This document shows positions 35,809-44,424 of a stretch of DNA of 62,146 bases, piece by piece. This stretch comes from CAZRGV01 sp964599655. GTDB lineage: Bacteria; Planctomycetota; Planctomycetia; Isosphaerales; Isosphaeraceae. A program made the translations under genes and the position numbers. Under the pieces are notes generated by a model. It ran no database searches. It was not told where the DNA came from and saw nothing but the letters and a program-made list of their open reading frames with translations. Position 1 is the stretch's first letter; every line of letters begins with the position of its first letter. The stretch lies in contig CAZRGV010000019.1 of assembly GCA_964599655.1 (NCBI GenBank), positions 1 through 62,146 of the forward strand, in the 5' to 3' direction.

Positions 35809-36828
35809 TTACGAATCGTCCCGGAGCATGTCCACCGAGACCGCGCAGCGGAAGCCCAGGTTCTCCCGGCGATCGAGCTCGGCCTGACCGGTCACGAAAT
35901 GGCAGGTCGCCTCGGCGGCGAGGTAGGTATCAAACGCGCCACCGATGATCCGACGCATCGGCCGCCAGGCCTGGAACGTCTCGTGCGGATGGCAGGGAAT
36001 CGTGTCGAGAGGATCGTCGAGCCACTCCCAGACATTTCCGGTCATCTGCCGGATGCCGTTGGGAGTGTCGCCGCCCGAAAAGCCCTTGACGGGTGCCGTT
36101 CCTCCCAGTCCGGTCGCCCAGAGGTTGGCGCGAATCGGATCGAACAGGTCGCCCCAGGGGTAGCGATTGCAGGCGCCTCCGCTGAGTTGCTCGGGCCAGC
36201 CGCCGGCCTTCTGCCACTCCGCGGCGGTCGGCAACCGTTTCCCAACCCATCGCGCATAGGCCACCGCCTCGTACCAGCAAACCCCGACCACCGGATGATC
36301 GGCCTTGCCGGAACGGTACTTGCCGTTTTCCCAGCCGGCCGGACCGGGTCGCCCGGTCTGATCCGTCAGTCGCATCAGGCTGGGCCAGACCTCGCGGGGC
36401 CAGAGTTCGAGCATGTCGTAGCACCCCGCCGCGACAAACTCCTGGTATTGCGCGTTCGTCACCGATTCCCGGTCGAGGTAAAAGGCCGGCACTTCCATGA
36501 CCTCCGTGACCCCGTCACTCCGGATGACCGGCAGGAGACCCGAGGGAATCATGGCCATTTTCTCGACCAGCGCCTCCCAGGCCGGGGCTGCGTCTCGAGC
36601 ATCGACGTGTGTCTCGGCCGCCTTGAGCAAGACGAACACGTAGCGATTCTGGGCGACCAGTCGCCGCGCGATCTCACGAACGGAGCCGCCGGTCAGATTC
36701 GGAAGCGCGCTCCGTGTTGATCTGGGGGACTCGGACGTGGACGATTCCGGTCCCTTGGCTCCGGAGAAGAACCGGGAGATCCAGCCTCTCCGGCGCGAAT
36801 CGGTTTCTTGTCTCAGCTCGGTTGCCAT
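35809..36828 (-). CDS. Formylglycine-generating-enzyme-like (SUMF1/FGE-fold) protein, catalytic cysteines absent
   Basis: A 339-residue protein. After a basic, Ser-rich N-terminus (~1-45) and a helical linker, the FGE-sulfatase fold begins near residue 95: VPAFYLDRESVTNAQYQEF, VVGVCWYEAVAYARWVGKR, LPTAAEWQKAGG, NGIRQMTGNVWEWLDD and ENLGFRCAVS at the end. In true FGE two cysteines follow GGS-Y (GGSYMC....C); here the segment reads GGAFDTYLAAE, so both are missing and sulfatase activation is unlikely. No signal peptide. A binding or scaffold role is inferred. It sits between a coiled-coil gene and the GTPase gene in the operon. Confidence 0.85.
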   Translation of the reverse strand: MATELRQETDSRRRGWISRFFSGAKGPESSTSESPRSTRSALPNLTGGSVREIARRLVAQNRYVFVLLKAAETHVDARDAAPAWEALVEKMAMIPSGLLPVIRSDGVTEVMEVPAFYLDRESVTNAQYQEFVAAGCYDMLELWPREVWPSLMRLTDQTGRPGPAGWENGKYRSGKADHPVVGVCWYEAVAYARWVGKRLPTAAEWQKAGGWPEQLSGGACNRYPWGDLFDPIRANLWATGLGGTAPVKGFSGGDTPNGIRQMTGNVWEWLDDPLDTIPCHPHETFQAWRPMRRIIGGAFDTYLAAEATCHFVTGQAELDRRENLGFRCAVSVDMLRDDS

Positions 36829-36892
36829 TCGGGACGCCTCATATCAGCGGATAGGACACCACAGTCGAACATCAATGGAAATCTTGAAATTG

Positions 36893-37480
36893 CTATCGCG
36901 AATCACGCCCCTTGGCGTTGCGACGAACATCACGGCGAAGGGCCTCGAACTGGCTCACGATCGCCTCCGAGAGCGGGTTATCACACGCGCTGGTGGGGAT
37001 GGCGAGGCGTGGCGTTTGAATCGGCGCTTGTTCCCGCGCGAAACTCTCGGCCTGAGATTTCGCGGAATTCCGATGATCGACCTGCTCTTTCTCCAGGCGC
37101 TCCCAGGACTGCGCGAGGCGGCGGCGGTCGGCTTCAAGCTCCTCGAGCTGAGCCAGACGTGTTTGCTCCCAACGCTGGGACTCGTCTTGCAAGCGATGTC
37201 TCGCCTGTTCGAGCTCTTGGATGCGCCGCTCCAGATCGGCCTGGGGAGTCTCGCTCGGCCGGGAACACTCCTGAGCCAGCACCACCATCCGATCCAGACC
37301 GTCATGGAGAGCGCTTCGAAGGGTCTCCAGCGCCAAGATGCAAGACCCATAATCGAAGGGTGGCTCCTCGTGGGTTCGCGTCGAGGGCGGCCGGCGTGAT
37401 ACGTTCGCCGAGGCCGGCTCGGACGAACGGCCCTCCGGAGCGGGTACGACCGGGTTGTCACGCAGTTGGGATGGGATCAT
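36893..37480 (-). CDS. Coiled-coil protein, second of a pair
   Basis: A 195-residue protein. ATG 37480 overlaps the TGA of the preceding coiled-coil gene as ATGA, so it was chosen over the ATG at 37504. The N-terminal ~45 residues are Pro/Ser-rich and probably disordered; residues ~45-70 are hydrophobic/amphipathic (SCILALETLRSALHDGLDRM); residues ~80-140 form a coiled coil (ADLERRIQELEQARHRLQDE, ADRRRLAQSWERLEKEQVD); the tail is mixed. No known domain. Likely partner of the upstream coiled-coil protein and of the receiver or GTPase. Confidence 0.72.
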   Translation of the reverse strand: MIPSQLRDNPVVPAPEGRSSEPASANVSRRPPSTRTHEEPPFDYGSCILALETLRSALHDGLDRMVVLAQECSRPSETPQADLERRIQELEQARHRLQDESQRWEQTRLAQLEELEADRRRLAQSWERLEKEQVDHRNSAKSQAESFAREQAPIQTPRLAIPTSACDNPLSEAIVSQFEALRRDVRRNAKGRDSR

Positions 37481-38409
37481 CGGTTCGGCCCGGTACGCCG
37501 CCAAAGCCGGGTCAGTTTCGTGGAGAGCTGCCGCTTCTTCCGCTCTTGCTCTTCCTGGTCGTGGATCTCGATGAGATGTTGCCGCAGCGCTCGGATTCGT
37601 TCATCAGGGGAGAGCTCCGCCTCGCGGGGCTTCAGGGCCTGGCGAGCCGCCTGGTTCCTCGCGGCGGCCAGCTCGGCCTGATGCTCGACCTGCTGACGTT
37701 CGAGTTCATCATGCAAGTGACTGACTTCTTGTTCGAGACGGGAGACATTCTCCTGCGACGTCCGAAGGTGCTCGCGGAGCAGCTCCACCTCGGCGGCGAT
37801 CGCCTCGAACGGCACGAGGCGCCGGCACTCTTCACGCAGCCGCTGGTTCTCCCGTTCCAGGGCCCCGAGGGCATCGTTATTCGCGACCTGGCGGGACGCA
37901 TCGCTCAGCCTCGAACGAAGTTCCGCGATCTCGGACTCGAAACTCGACCTCTGGGCGTCCCAGGCTCGCTGTTGTGCGTCGAACCTGGACTGCAACGCGT
38001 CGGCATCGCGCCGCTGCTGATCGAGCTCGGCTCGCAGGTCCAGGTCCGGCCCGCCCTGGCTCTCGACCCGACGCTCCACCTCCTCAACCCAGCTTTGAAG
38101 TTGCTCCCACTCCGCGCGATTCGCGGATTCCGCCTCCTCGTATCGAAGGACCTGTTCCCAGAGGAGGTTGATCGTTTCGTCACGATTGGCCAGTTCGGCA
38201 TTCAACTCGGCGAGCGTGCGGCCCGCCGCGTCACGATCTCGCTGCAAATCCAACTCTTCCCGGGACCGCTGATGGATGGCGTACCGGTTTTCCTCCTGGA
38301 GCAACAATTCCGACTCCAACCGGGCGATTTCCTCCTGGAGCAACGCAATCGTATCCTGGTATTCCTCGCGGCTTCTCGACACGTCGCCATGATTCGTGAC
38401 AGAGGACAT
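37477..38409 (-). CDS. Long coiled-coil protein
   Basis: A 310-residue protein that is almost wholly coiled coil (for example EEYQDTIALLQEEIARLESE, ALERENQRLREECRRL, SRLEQEVSHLHDELERQQ), ending in a basic helix (EEQERKKRQLSTKLTRLWRR). AGGTGG lies four bases before ATG 38409. There is no membrane segment or recognisable enzymatic domain. Such proteins act as scaffolds or polar landmarks next to chemosensory arrays, which would suit its place between the PATAN receiver gene and the second coiled-coil gene. Function not demonstrated. Confidence 0.78.
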   Translation of the reverse strand: MSSVTNHGDVSRSREEYQDTIALLQEEIARLESELLLQEENRYAIHQRSREELDLQRDRDAAGRTLAELNAELANRDETINLLWEQVLRYEEAESANRAEWEQLQSWVEEVERRVESQGGPDLDLRAELDQQRRDADALQSRFDAQQRAWDAQRSSFESEIAELRSRLSDASRQVANNDALGALERENQRLREECRRLVPFEAIAAEVELLREHLRTSQENVSRLEQEVSHLHDELERQQVEHQAELAAARNQAARQALKPREAELSPDERIRALRQHLIEIHDQEEQERKKRQLSTKLTRLWRRTGPNR

Positions 38410-38471
38410 CGTCCCACCTCGCGGTTCCGAAGAATGCAGGATTCTTGCAGGGTCTTGGTCGAACGTTGGTG

Positions 38472-40007
38472 TCAGGAAACCTCGGCGAGTTCCCTCGATC
38501 CGAGCAGGTGCTTGATGGTCGATCGAATATCGGGATCCACAAGAGGCCGGTGCAGAGCGCCGTCGAGCCCCATCTCGTCGAGTCGGACAAGCTCCTGTTC
38601 ATCGGAGATGCTGACGATGCCCACAAAACGTGTTGTTTCCGGAGCGCTCTCCTTGCAGGTTTGAAAGAAGGGTTCCTGGTCCGGTCGATCCAGGGCCATG
38701 ATCACCACGTCGAAGCGGTTTCTGCGGAGCAGAAGCTGGGCACCCACCTTGTCTCGGACGAACTTGAGCTGGCACTGCTCGCCGTCGGGACCAAGCGCCG
38801 CCTGAAGGACCCGAACCGACTCCGGATCTTCCTCGATCACGAGAATCGAGCCGCCGGCCGCCTGACTTCGAGGTTCCAGTAACCCCGCGAGCTCCAGGCC
38901 CCGTGCCACGTCCAAGGCCACGGCCAGGCTCACGCCCGCCTTGTCCGCCACCGTCGCGAGGTCGAGCGTGCCATCAAACAGCGCATGGATCTTCATCTCC
39001 GAAGGAGACAGGCCCGCGCGATCCAGGTTGCCGCCTCGGGGATTTTGACGGACGAAGACTCGGGACGCCCAGGCCTCGGCGTCGTGGGATGGCTGGCAAT
39101 GCCTCACCCCCTCGACGGCCAGAGCGGGAAGGCTGCTCTGAAGCGGAAACGCCTGAAACATGGGGGGCAAGGTCGGATCGGGTTCGAACGCGAACTTGCC
39201 GGGCTCGCCCGTCAAGGCCCAGTAGGTGAGGATGGCCGCCTGCGAGCGGAGGAGACCGCGGAGCCGTCGGGGGTCGGAAAGGCTTCGTTCAAGAAGTTTG
39301 ACCAGACCCGACATGGACGAGTCCTGGTGTTCCCCCAGCGTGGCCGCCAGCAGCGGAGCGAGGTCGGCCTGTTCCGGCGGAAGGAACTCGTAGAGCCGGT
39401 CCGGTGCAATGGTCGGTGAGAACACCGCCAGGATTCGGCCCGAGCCGAGCGCGAAGCGGATCCGATCCTTTCCCAACTCCAGCGTCAGACGGCCGCTGAG
39501 CTGCTGGTTATTCAAGAAGTCGAGCACGGCCCGAAGCGGCATGGCCGAGGTGCGACCCTCGAGAATCGCGTCGCGCACTTCGCCGACAGCTTCGGGAATG
39601 GCGCAACCGGTTCGCTGCGCCTGAACGACCATGGCTCCCATTTGCAGCGCGTTCGCCACACCGCTTTTGAGGAGCTCCGGCGTGAACGGTTTGGGAATCT
39701 GGTCGACGACGTTGGGGTATTCGGTGTACGCGGCGAAGGCCCGATTCCTCATCGCCGAACTGATGACGACGGGAATCCTCGCGGTCGATTCGGAGGCGAG
39801 AAGCCTGCGGCAGACGTCGTCCCCGGTCGTGCCGGGCAACTGGTGATCCAGCAAGATCAGATGGGGCTGGAGAGATTCCGCCGCGGCGACGCCTTGATCG
39901 GCGTCGGGCGCCATCGCGACCCGATAACCCGCTTGCGAAAGGTGGCACTCCACCATCTTGCGGATGGTCTGACTATCGTCGATCACCAGGATCAGTGGGC
40001 TTTCCAT
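38472..40007 (-). CDS. Receiver-PATAN-pseudoreceiver response regulator
   Basis: A 511-residue protein. Residues ~5-120 are a receiver: acidic pair Asp10-Asp11 in VIDDSQTI, phospho-acceptor Asp54 in LILLDHQLPG, and Lys106 in QIPKPF. Residues ~135-280 hold a PATAN (DUF4388) domain, with MPLRAVLDFLNNQQLSGRLT as its hallmark, then a helical linker. Residues ~395-505 look like a second receiver (SILVIEEDPESVRVLQAAL...FDVVIMALDRPDQ), but the acceptor position is Ala, so it cannot be phosphorylated normally. In cyanobacteria, receiver-PATAN proteins relay chemosensory signals to the pilus ATPase PilB. Here it is the evident phosphorylation target of the upstream CheA hybrid. Confidence 0.85.
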   Translation of the reverse strand: MESPLILVIDDSQTIRKMVECHLSQAGYRVAMAPDADQGVAAAESLQPHLILLDHQLPGTTGDDVCRRLLASESTARIPVVISSAMRNRAFAAYTEYPNVVDQIPKPFTPELLKSGVANALQMGAMVVQAQRTGCAIPEAVGEVRDAILEGRTSAMPLRAVLDFLNNQQLSGRLTLELGKDRIRFALGSGRILAVFSPTIAPDRLYEFLPPEQADLAPLLAATLGEHQDSSMSGLVKLLERSLSDPRRLRGLLRSQAAILTYWALTGEPGKFAFEPDPTLPPMFQAFPLQSSLPALAVEGVRHCQPSHDAEAWASRVFVRQNPRGGNLDRAGLSPSEMKIHALFDGTLDLATVADKAGVSLAVALDVARGLELAGLLEPRSQAAGGSILVIEEDPESVRVLQAALGPDGEQCQLKFVRDKVGAQLLLRRNRFDVVIMALDRPDQEPFFQTCKESAPETTRFVGIVSISDEQELVRLDEMGLDGALHRPLVDPDIRSTIKHLLGSRELAEVS

Positions 40008-40054
40008 GTCGATTCAAGTCCCTCAGGCACTCGTGTTGGAACCCCGACCCACAC

Positions 40055-43006
40055 TCAGCGTCGCCCCAAGGCGACCGCCTCGATGCGACCAGGGGCGACC
40101 GCGTTGAAGATCGGGGCAACCGCGGCCGCTAGCTCATTGGCGACCACCGGCTTGGCGAGAAACGCTTTGGCGCCCAGTTGAAGGACGCGTCGGCGAGTCG
40201 CCAGGTCGATCCTTGTGCTCGTGACAATGACGGGTATGGATTCCAACGTTCCGGTCCGTCGTAGCTCGGCCAGCAGTTCGAACCCGTCCATCCGAGGCAT
40301 CTCCAGGTCTGTCAGCACCAGGCGATAATCCCGGCTGTGAAGCCGCATGAGCGCCTGCTCACCATCGTTCGCTTCATCGACCTCGAACCCGAGCGATCGA
40401 AGCTGTCGTGTCGCGACCCGCCGAACGCTGATCGAGTCGTCGACCACAAGGGCCGCCGGGCGAACGGGCGACGGTGACGGCGACGTCGGCAAGACCAGCG
40501 AAACGCCGCCCCCCCGGGACAGGCGGACCAGACCGGCGGGGTTAAGGACCAGAACGACCTCGCCCGTCGTCGTGAGACTTGTTCCCGACACCGCCGGATG
40601 GCCCGCCAGAAGGGGCCCAAGCGGTTTGATGACCAGCTCGCTGGGTCCGTCGATCGAATCGACCAGCACCGCGACGAGTTCTCCATCCGCCCGTACGATA
40701 AGAAATGTAGGACACGGGGCCGGCGCGAAGCTGGAGAATCCGAGGACCGCCCTCGCGTCGATCAAGGGATGGCGTTTCCCTCCCAGGATCACGTTGGCCA
40801 GGTCTCCGGAACCCTCCCGGTCGGTCCCCTCCGCGGGCTGAACCGACTCGATCGACTCGACCGGCATCGCGAACGCCTGGCCATCGACACGAACCACCAT
40901 GGTCTGGGCCAGTGCCAGTCGGGCCTGAAAGCGAATGGTCAGCCGTGTGCCATATCCGGGTCGCGAACTGAGGTCGATCGCACCTCGAAGTCGCGTCACC
41001 TCCTGAGCGACCACGTCCATGCCCACGCCTCGTCCCGAGATCGCGTTCGCCTCCTGTCGGGTCGAAAATCCAGGCTGAAAAATCAGGGCGTTCAGTCGTT
41101 CGACGCTCGGCTCCTCCCCCGGGGCCAGCAACCCGAGCCGCCGCCCCTTGGCGGCGATGGCGTTGTAGTCGAGCCCCTTGCCGTCGTCCTGAACGGTGAG
41201 TGTGACCGAGTTTCCCTCCCGGCGCGCTTCGAGCGTGACGCGACCAACGGGAGGCTTTCCCGCCTGCGATCGGACCTCCGGCGGTTCGATTCCGTGGCCC
41301 ACGGCATTGCGCACAACGTGCAAAAGCGGCTCGTACGCTCGGTCCTGCGTCGTGCGGTCGAGGCCCGTGTCTTCTCCGATTAACGTCACCTCAACCTGTC
41401 GTCCTTCGACGCGAGCGGCATCACGGGCGACCCGGACGAGCCGTTGAAACAACCCGCGAACCGGAACCACGCGGACCGATTGCAACGTCTCCCAGAGTTG
41501 CAGGCTCAGCCGGGAAAGTGCCTCCCCTTCGTCGGTCATGGGAATCGACGCCGCCCGCGCGGTCTCGGCGAGCACCGACAGGTCGTCCGACTGTTCCATG
41601 AGCCGCCGAGCCAGGCCGATCAAGCTCTCCTCGGCGAGGGACACGGCGGACTGGCTGTTCGTGAGCAGGCCAATTCCATTCTCGACGATCGGTTCGATGG
41701 TCTGCTTCAGGCGATGGCTGCACGTCCTGGCCGAAGCCGCGCATTGCTTCATCCGTTCGGCCTGATCGATCCAGAACCGCCGTCTCGAAATCAACTCGGA
41801 AACCAGGTCCATCAACTCGTCGATCCGACCGGCCGGCACTCGAACCAGCTCCTCCGGCTCGGTCTCCGTGGCGGTCGAGGCTCGACTCTTCCCTCCTTCG
41901 CCCGACGTGGCCATCGGGGCGTCGGAGCCGACCTGCGACGGTTGGGCTCGGGTCGTCGCGTCGCCCTGGACCGCGGGGGACGACGACCTCGAGGCCGGTT
42001 CGCCCCGCAAGGCGGCCAGCACGTCCTCGATCTGCTTGAGCGAGCTTTCCAGCCGAAGGACCAGTGCTTGACTCACCTGACCCGAAGCACGCTCGAGATC
42101 GTTTTCGAGCGCGTGGATCGCGGTTGCCAATCCCACCAATCCCACACTGCCGGCCGCCCCCTTCAGCGTGTGGTAACACCGCCCCAGTTCATTCAGTCGA
42201 TCGGCCTGATTGCCCTCGCGGAGGTTGAGGACCAACTCTTCGATCCGCTCGAACAGGTCGGCCGCGTCGGCGAGGAAAACCTCTCGCAGCTCCGGATCAA
42301 TGGCCAGAACCGCGCTCTCGATCGACGATTCCGACGGTCTCGACTGGCTCGAGGCCGTCGAAGTCGAAATGGCCGGTTCGCACGCGACGGGCCCTTCCTC
42401 GTCAACGTGCTCGAACTCCGGCCCCGGTGCCGGGTCAGGCTCGACGGAAGGCACAGCCCCCGGCTCGACGCGAGGCCGCCCCGCAGGCGCCTTGGGTTTC
42501 GAGACCGGCGAACTGCCCGTCAACATGCGAATCAATTCGGACGTGTCGATGGCGGGCTCGTTCTCTTCGAGAGCCGCGTCCCCCAGTCCGAAGTCGTCGG
42601 GAATCCCGGTCTGGTTCTCGGTCCAGGAAGGATCCACCAGACGGAGATACTCACCCCAACGTCGTGAGGATTCCGAGAGGATCCAGGAGGCCGATTCCCC
42701 AACGTTGCCCGAGCGCAACTCCTCCGCGAGTCGTCCCAGGGACTCGTCGAAGAACGTGCGAACGGACGAGTCGCATCCTGTCGCGTCGACCCCGAGGCAC
42801 TCCCAGACCTCGGTCATCAGCGCCAGCCGCCGGAGCGCCTCGGAGAAATCGATCACTCCCACCTGAGCCTGGAGTTCCTCCAGCGCCGAGCGAGAGCTGG
42901 AGAGCGTCTCGGAGGCTCCCTGGCTCAGGCGCAAGAACCCGCCGCGAACGTCGTCCAGGCGGTTGGCAATCTGGAGCGTGTCCATGAGTTGCGGGTCGCT
43001 GCTCAT
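40055..43006 (-). CDS. cheA: CheA-type hybrid histidine kinase with C-terminal receiver
   Basis: A 983-residue chemosensory kinase. Order: a helical N-terminal domain (1-125) like an Hpt bundle but without the HTLKG motif; a linker; Hpt (237-340) with His279 in CYHTLKGAAGSVG; dimerisation helices (~385-530); HATPase with N box LLHVVRNAVGHGIE (561-574), G1 VQDDGKGLDY and G2 SGRGVGMDVV; a CheW-like domain (~690-835); and a receiver (850-970) with Asp856/857, acceptor Asp900 in VLTDLEMPRMDG and Lys952. This is the CheA-REC layout of FrzE/WspE-type pathways that control motility, development or c-di-GMP rather than flagella. The start overlaps the stop of the methyl-accepting protein gene by ATGA. 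Confidence 0.95.
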   Translation of the reverse strand: MSSDPQLMDTLQIANRLDDVRGGFLRLSQGASETLSSSRSALEELQAQVGVIDFSEALRRLALMTEVWECLGVDATGCDSSVRTFFDESLGRLAEELRSGNVGESASWILSESSRRWGEYLRLVDPSWTENQTGIPDDFGLGDAALEENEPAIDTSELIRMLTGSSPVSKPKAPAGRPRVEPGAVPSVEPDPAPGPEFEHVDEEGPVACEPAISTSTASSQSRPSESSIESAVLAIDPELREVFLADAADLFERIEELVLNLREGNQADRLNELGRCYHTLKGAAGSVGLVGLATAIHALENDLERASGQVSQALVLRLESSLKQIEDVLAALRGEPASRSSSPAVQGDATTRAQPSQVGSDAPMATSGEGGKSRASTATETEPEELVRVPAGRIDELMDLVSELISRRRFWIDQAERMKQCAASARTCSHRLKQTIEPIVENGIGLLTNSQSAVSLAEESLIGLARRLMEQSDDLSVLAETARAASIPMTDEGEALSRLSLQLWETLQSVRVVPVRGLFQRLVRVARDAARVEGRQVEVTLIGEDTGLDRTTQDRAYEPLLHVVRNAVGHGIEPPEVRSQAGKPPVGRVTLEARREGNSVTLTVQDDGKGLDYNAIAAKGRRLGLLAPGEEPSVERLNALIFQPGFSTRQEANAISGRGVGMDVVAQEVTRLRGAIDLSSRPGYGTRLTIRFQARLALAQTMVVRVDGQAFAMPVESIESVQPAEGTDREGSGDLANVILGGKRHPLIDARAVLGFSSFAPAPCPTFLIVRADGELVAVLVDSIDGPSELVIKPLGPLLAGHPAVSGTSLTTTGEVVLVLNPAGLVRLSRGGGVSLVLPTSPSPSPVRPAALVVDDSISVRRVATRQLRSLGFEVDEANDGEQALMRLHSRDYRLVLTDLEMPRMDGFELLAELRRTGTLESIPVIVTSTRIDLATRRRVLQLGAKAFLAKPVVANELAAAVAPIFNAVAPGRIEAVALGRR

Positions 43007-44364
43007 CTCGCTTTCTCAACGGCCAGGGAACGCGGAGATCGCCCGTTCGTCGTTTTTCCCATCACGGTCGGAAGGTCATCGCGACTGTTGGACTCTTCCT
43101 CGACGTCGAGACCGGTCAGTCGTTGCAGATGTCGGCAACGTTGAGAAAGGTCTTTCGCGTCCTTGCGCGCGTTCGTGGTTTCGTTCAGGATGAGTCGCGA
43201 CGCCTCCGAGATGCGCTGCATGGCCTGAACGAGTTCCTGCGTGACGACGACCTGATCGTTGGCCGAGTGCGAGATCTCCTCGACGAGCTTCGCCGAACGC
43301 TCGGCGACCTTGCTGATGCGGTCGAGCGCCGAACCGGCCTCTCGAACGCGTTGGGCTTCTTGCTCCATCTCGGTCTGCTCGTCGGCCAGAGCACGAACAC
43401 TCTCGTGCGCGTCGGCCTGAATCGTTTCGACCAAAGCCCCGATTTCGCGGGTGGCGGCCGCGGTTCGCTCGGCCAGCTTTCGAATTTCCTCGGCAACCAC
43501 GGCAAAGCCTCGACCGTGCTCGCCGGCCCGGACCGACTCGATCGTGGCATTCAGGGCAAGCATGTCCGTGCGGCTCGAAATCCCGCTGATCATCTCGACG
43601 ATCGAGCCGATCTCCACCGATCGATCGCCCAGTCGCTTGGCCTTTCGCGCATTGGTTTCCACATGCGTTCGCAGCCGATCCATGCCACTGATGATCTCTT
43701 GAATTTGTTCGAGACCTCGGCGAGCCTCTTGCCGGGCACGCTCGGTCGCCTCGGCGGCATCCTCGGCGTTCTGGGAGATCCGGTCGATCCGGTCCGAAAG
43801 GGCTTCGACCGTCGTCGTCGTTTTCGAGACAGCCTCCATCTGGCCCGAGGCGCTCGTCGCCATCCGATCGGTCGCCTCGCCCAGTTTTCCCGAGCCCTGA
43901 GCGATCCGCCCGCTGTTGCGCCGGAACTCTTCCAGGAGCTCCCGGAACCCCTTGCGGCCCTCGCGAGACCGGGTTGAGCCCTCGCCCGAGGCATCCGCCG
44001 ACGTCCAGAGCGATCGCGCGAGGTCCTCGAGCTGCGTGAGCTCCTTGCGGGTTTGCTCGGATTCCAGAACGGTTTGTCGCAGCCCGTCGATTTCCCGATC
44101 GAGCCCTGGCCAGCCGATCAGCAACTCGTGTCTCGTTCGCTCCGAACGCGCAGGGGTTTCCAACGACGCCAGACAGACCTGAACCCGCCGTGACACCAGA
44201 TCGGCGGCCAGCCAGGCACCTCCCGCGCCAAGCCCCACCGAAAAGAACAAACCGAGGATACCGCCAGGCCCCGTGCCCAAGCCGCCGACACACCCGAGCG
44301 TCAGGGCGGCCCCGATCAGTCCGGCGAGGCTTCCCATCGCCAGGGCATGCAGTTTCGTGTTCAT
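43003..44364 (-). CDS. Methyl-accepting chemotaxis-like protein without a sensor domain
   Basis: About 453 residues from ATG 44364 (GGGGA five bases upstream; ATG 44382 is possible). Two adjacent hydrophobic segments (residues ~5-50) form a hairpin with no room for a periplasmic ligand domain and no HAMP motif. The cytoplasmic part is a long coiled coil with the signalling tip SRTDMLALNATIESVRAGEH and then GRGFAVVAEEIRKLAERTA, conserved in layout though TIES replaces the common AIEA. The C-terminal ~40 residues are polar. It should activate the CheA through CheW. The input must come from within the membrane, from the cytoplasm, or from a partner such as the coiled-coil or FGE-like proteins. 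Confidence 0.92.
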   Translation of the reverse strand: MNTKLHALAMGSLAGLIGAALTLGCVGGLGTGPGGILGLFFSVGLGAGGAWLAADLVSRRVQVCLASLETPARSERTRHELLIGWPGLDREIDGLRQTVLESEQTRKELTQLEDLARSLWTSADASGEGSTRSREGRKGFRELLEEFRRNSGRIAQGSGKLGEATDRMATSASGQMEAVSKTTTTVEALSDRIDRISQNAEDAAEATERARQEARRGLEQIQEIISGMDRLRTHVETNARKAKRLGDRSVEIGSIVEMISGISSRTDMLALNATIESVRAGEHGRGFAVVAEEIRKLAERTAAATREIGALVETIQADAHESVRALADEQTEMEQEAQRVREAGSALDRISKVAERSAKLVEEISHSANDQVVVTQELVQAMQRISEASRLILNETTNARKDAKDLSQRCRHLQRLTGLDVEEESNSRDDLPTVMGKTTNGRSPRSLAVEKAR

Positions 44365-44424
44365 CGCGGTCCCCAATCCCATGCAGCCTTCTTGATCAAA
44401 ACGCACCTCTCGCCACGGTCGCGG

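Noticed and set aside
35809..36828. Sulfatase-activating FGE
   Set aside because: Both catalytic cysteines are absent and no sulfatase gene is in the window.
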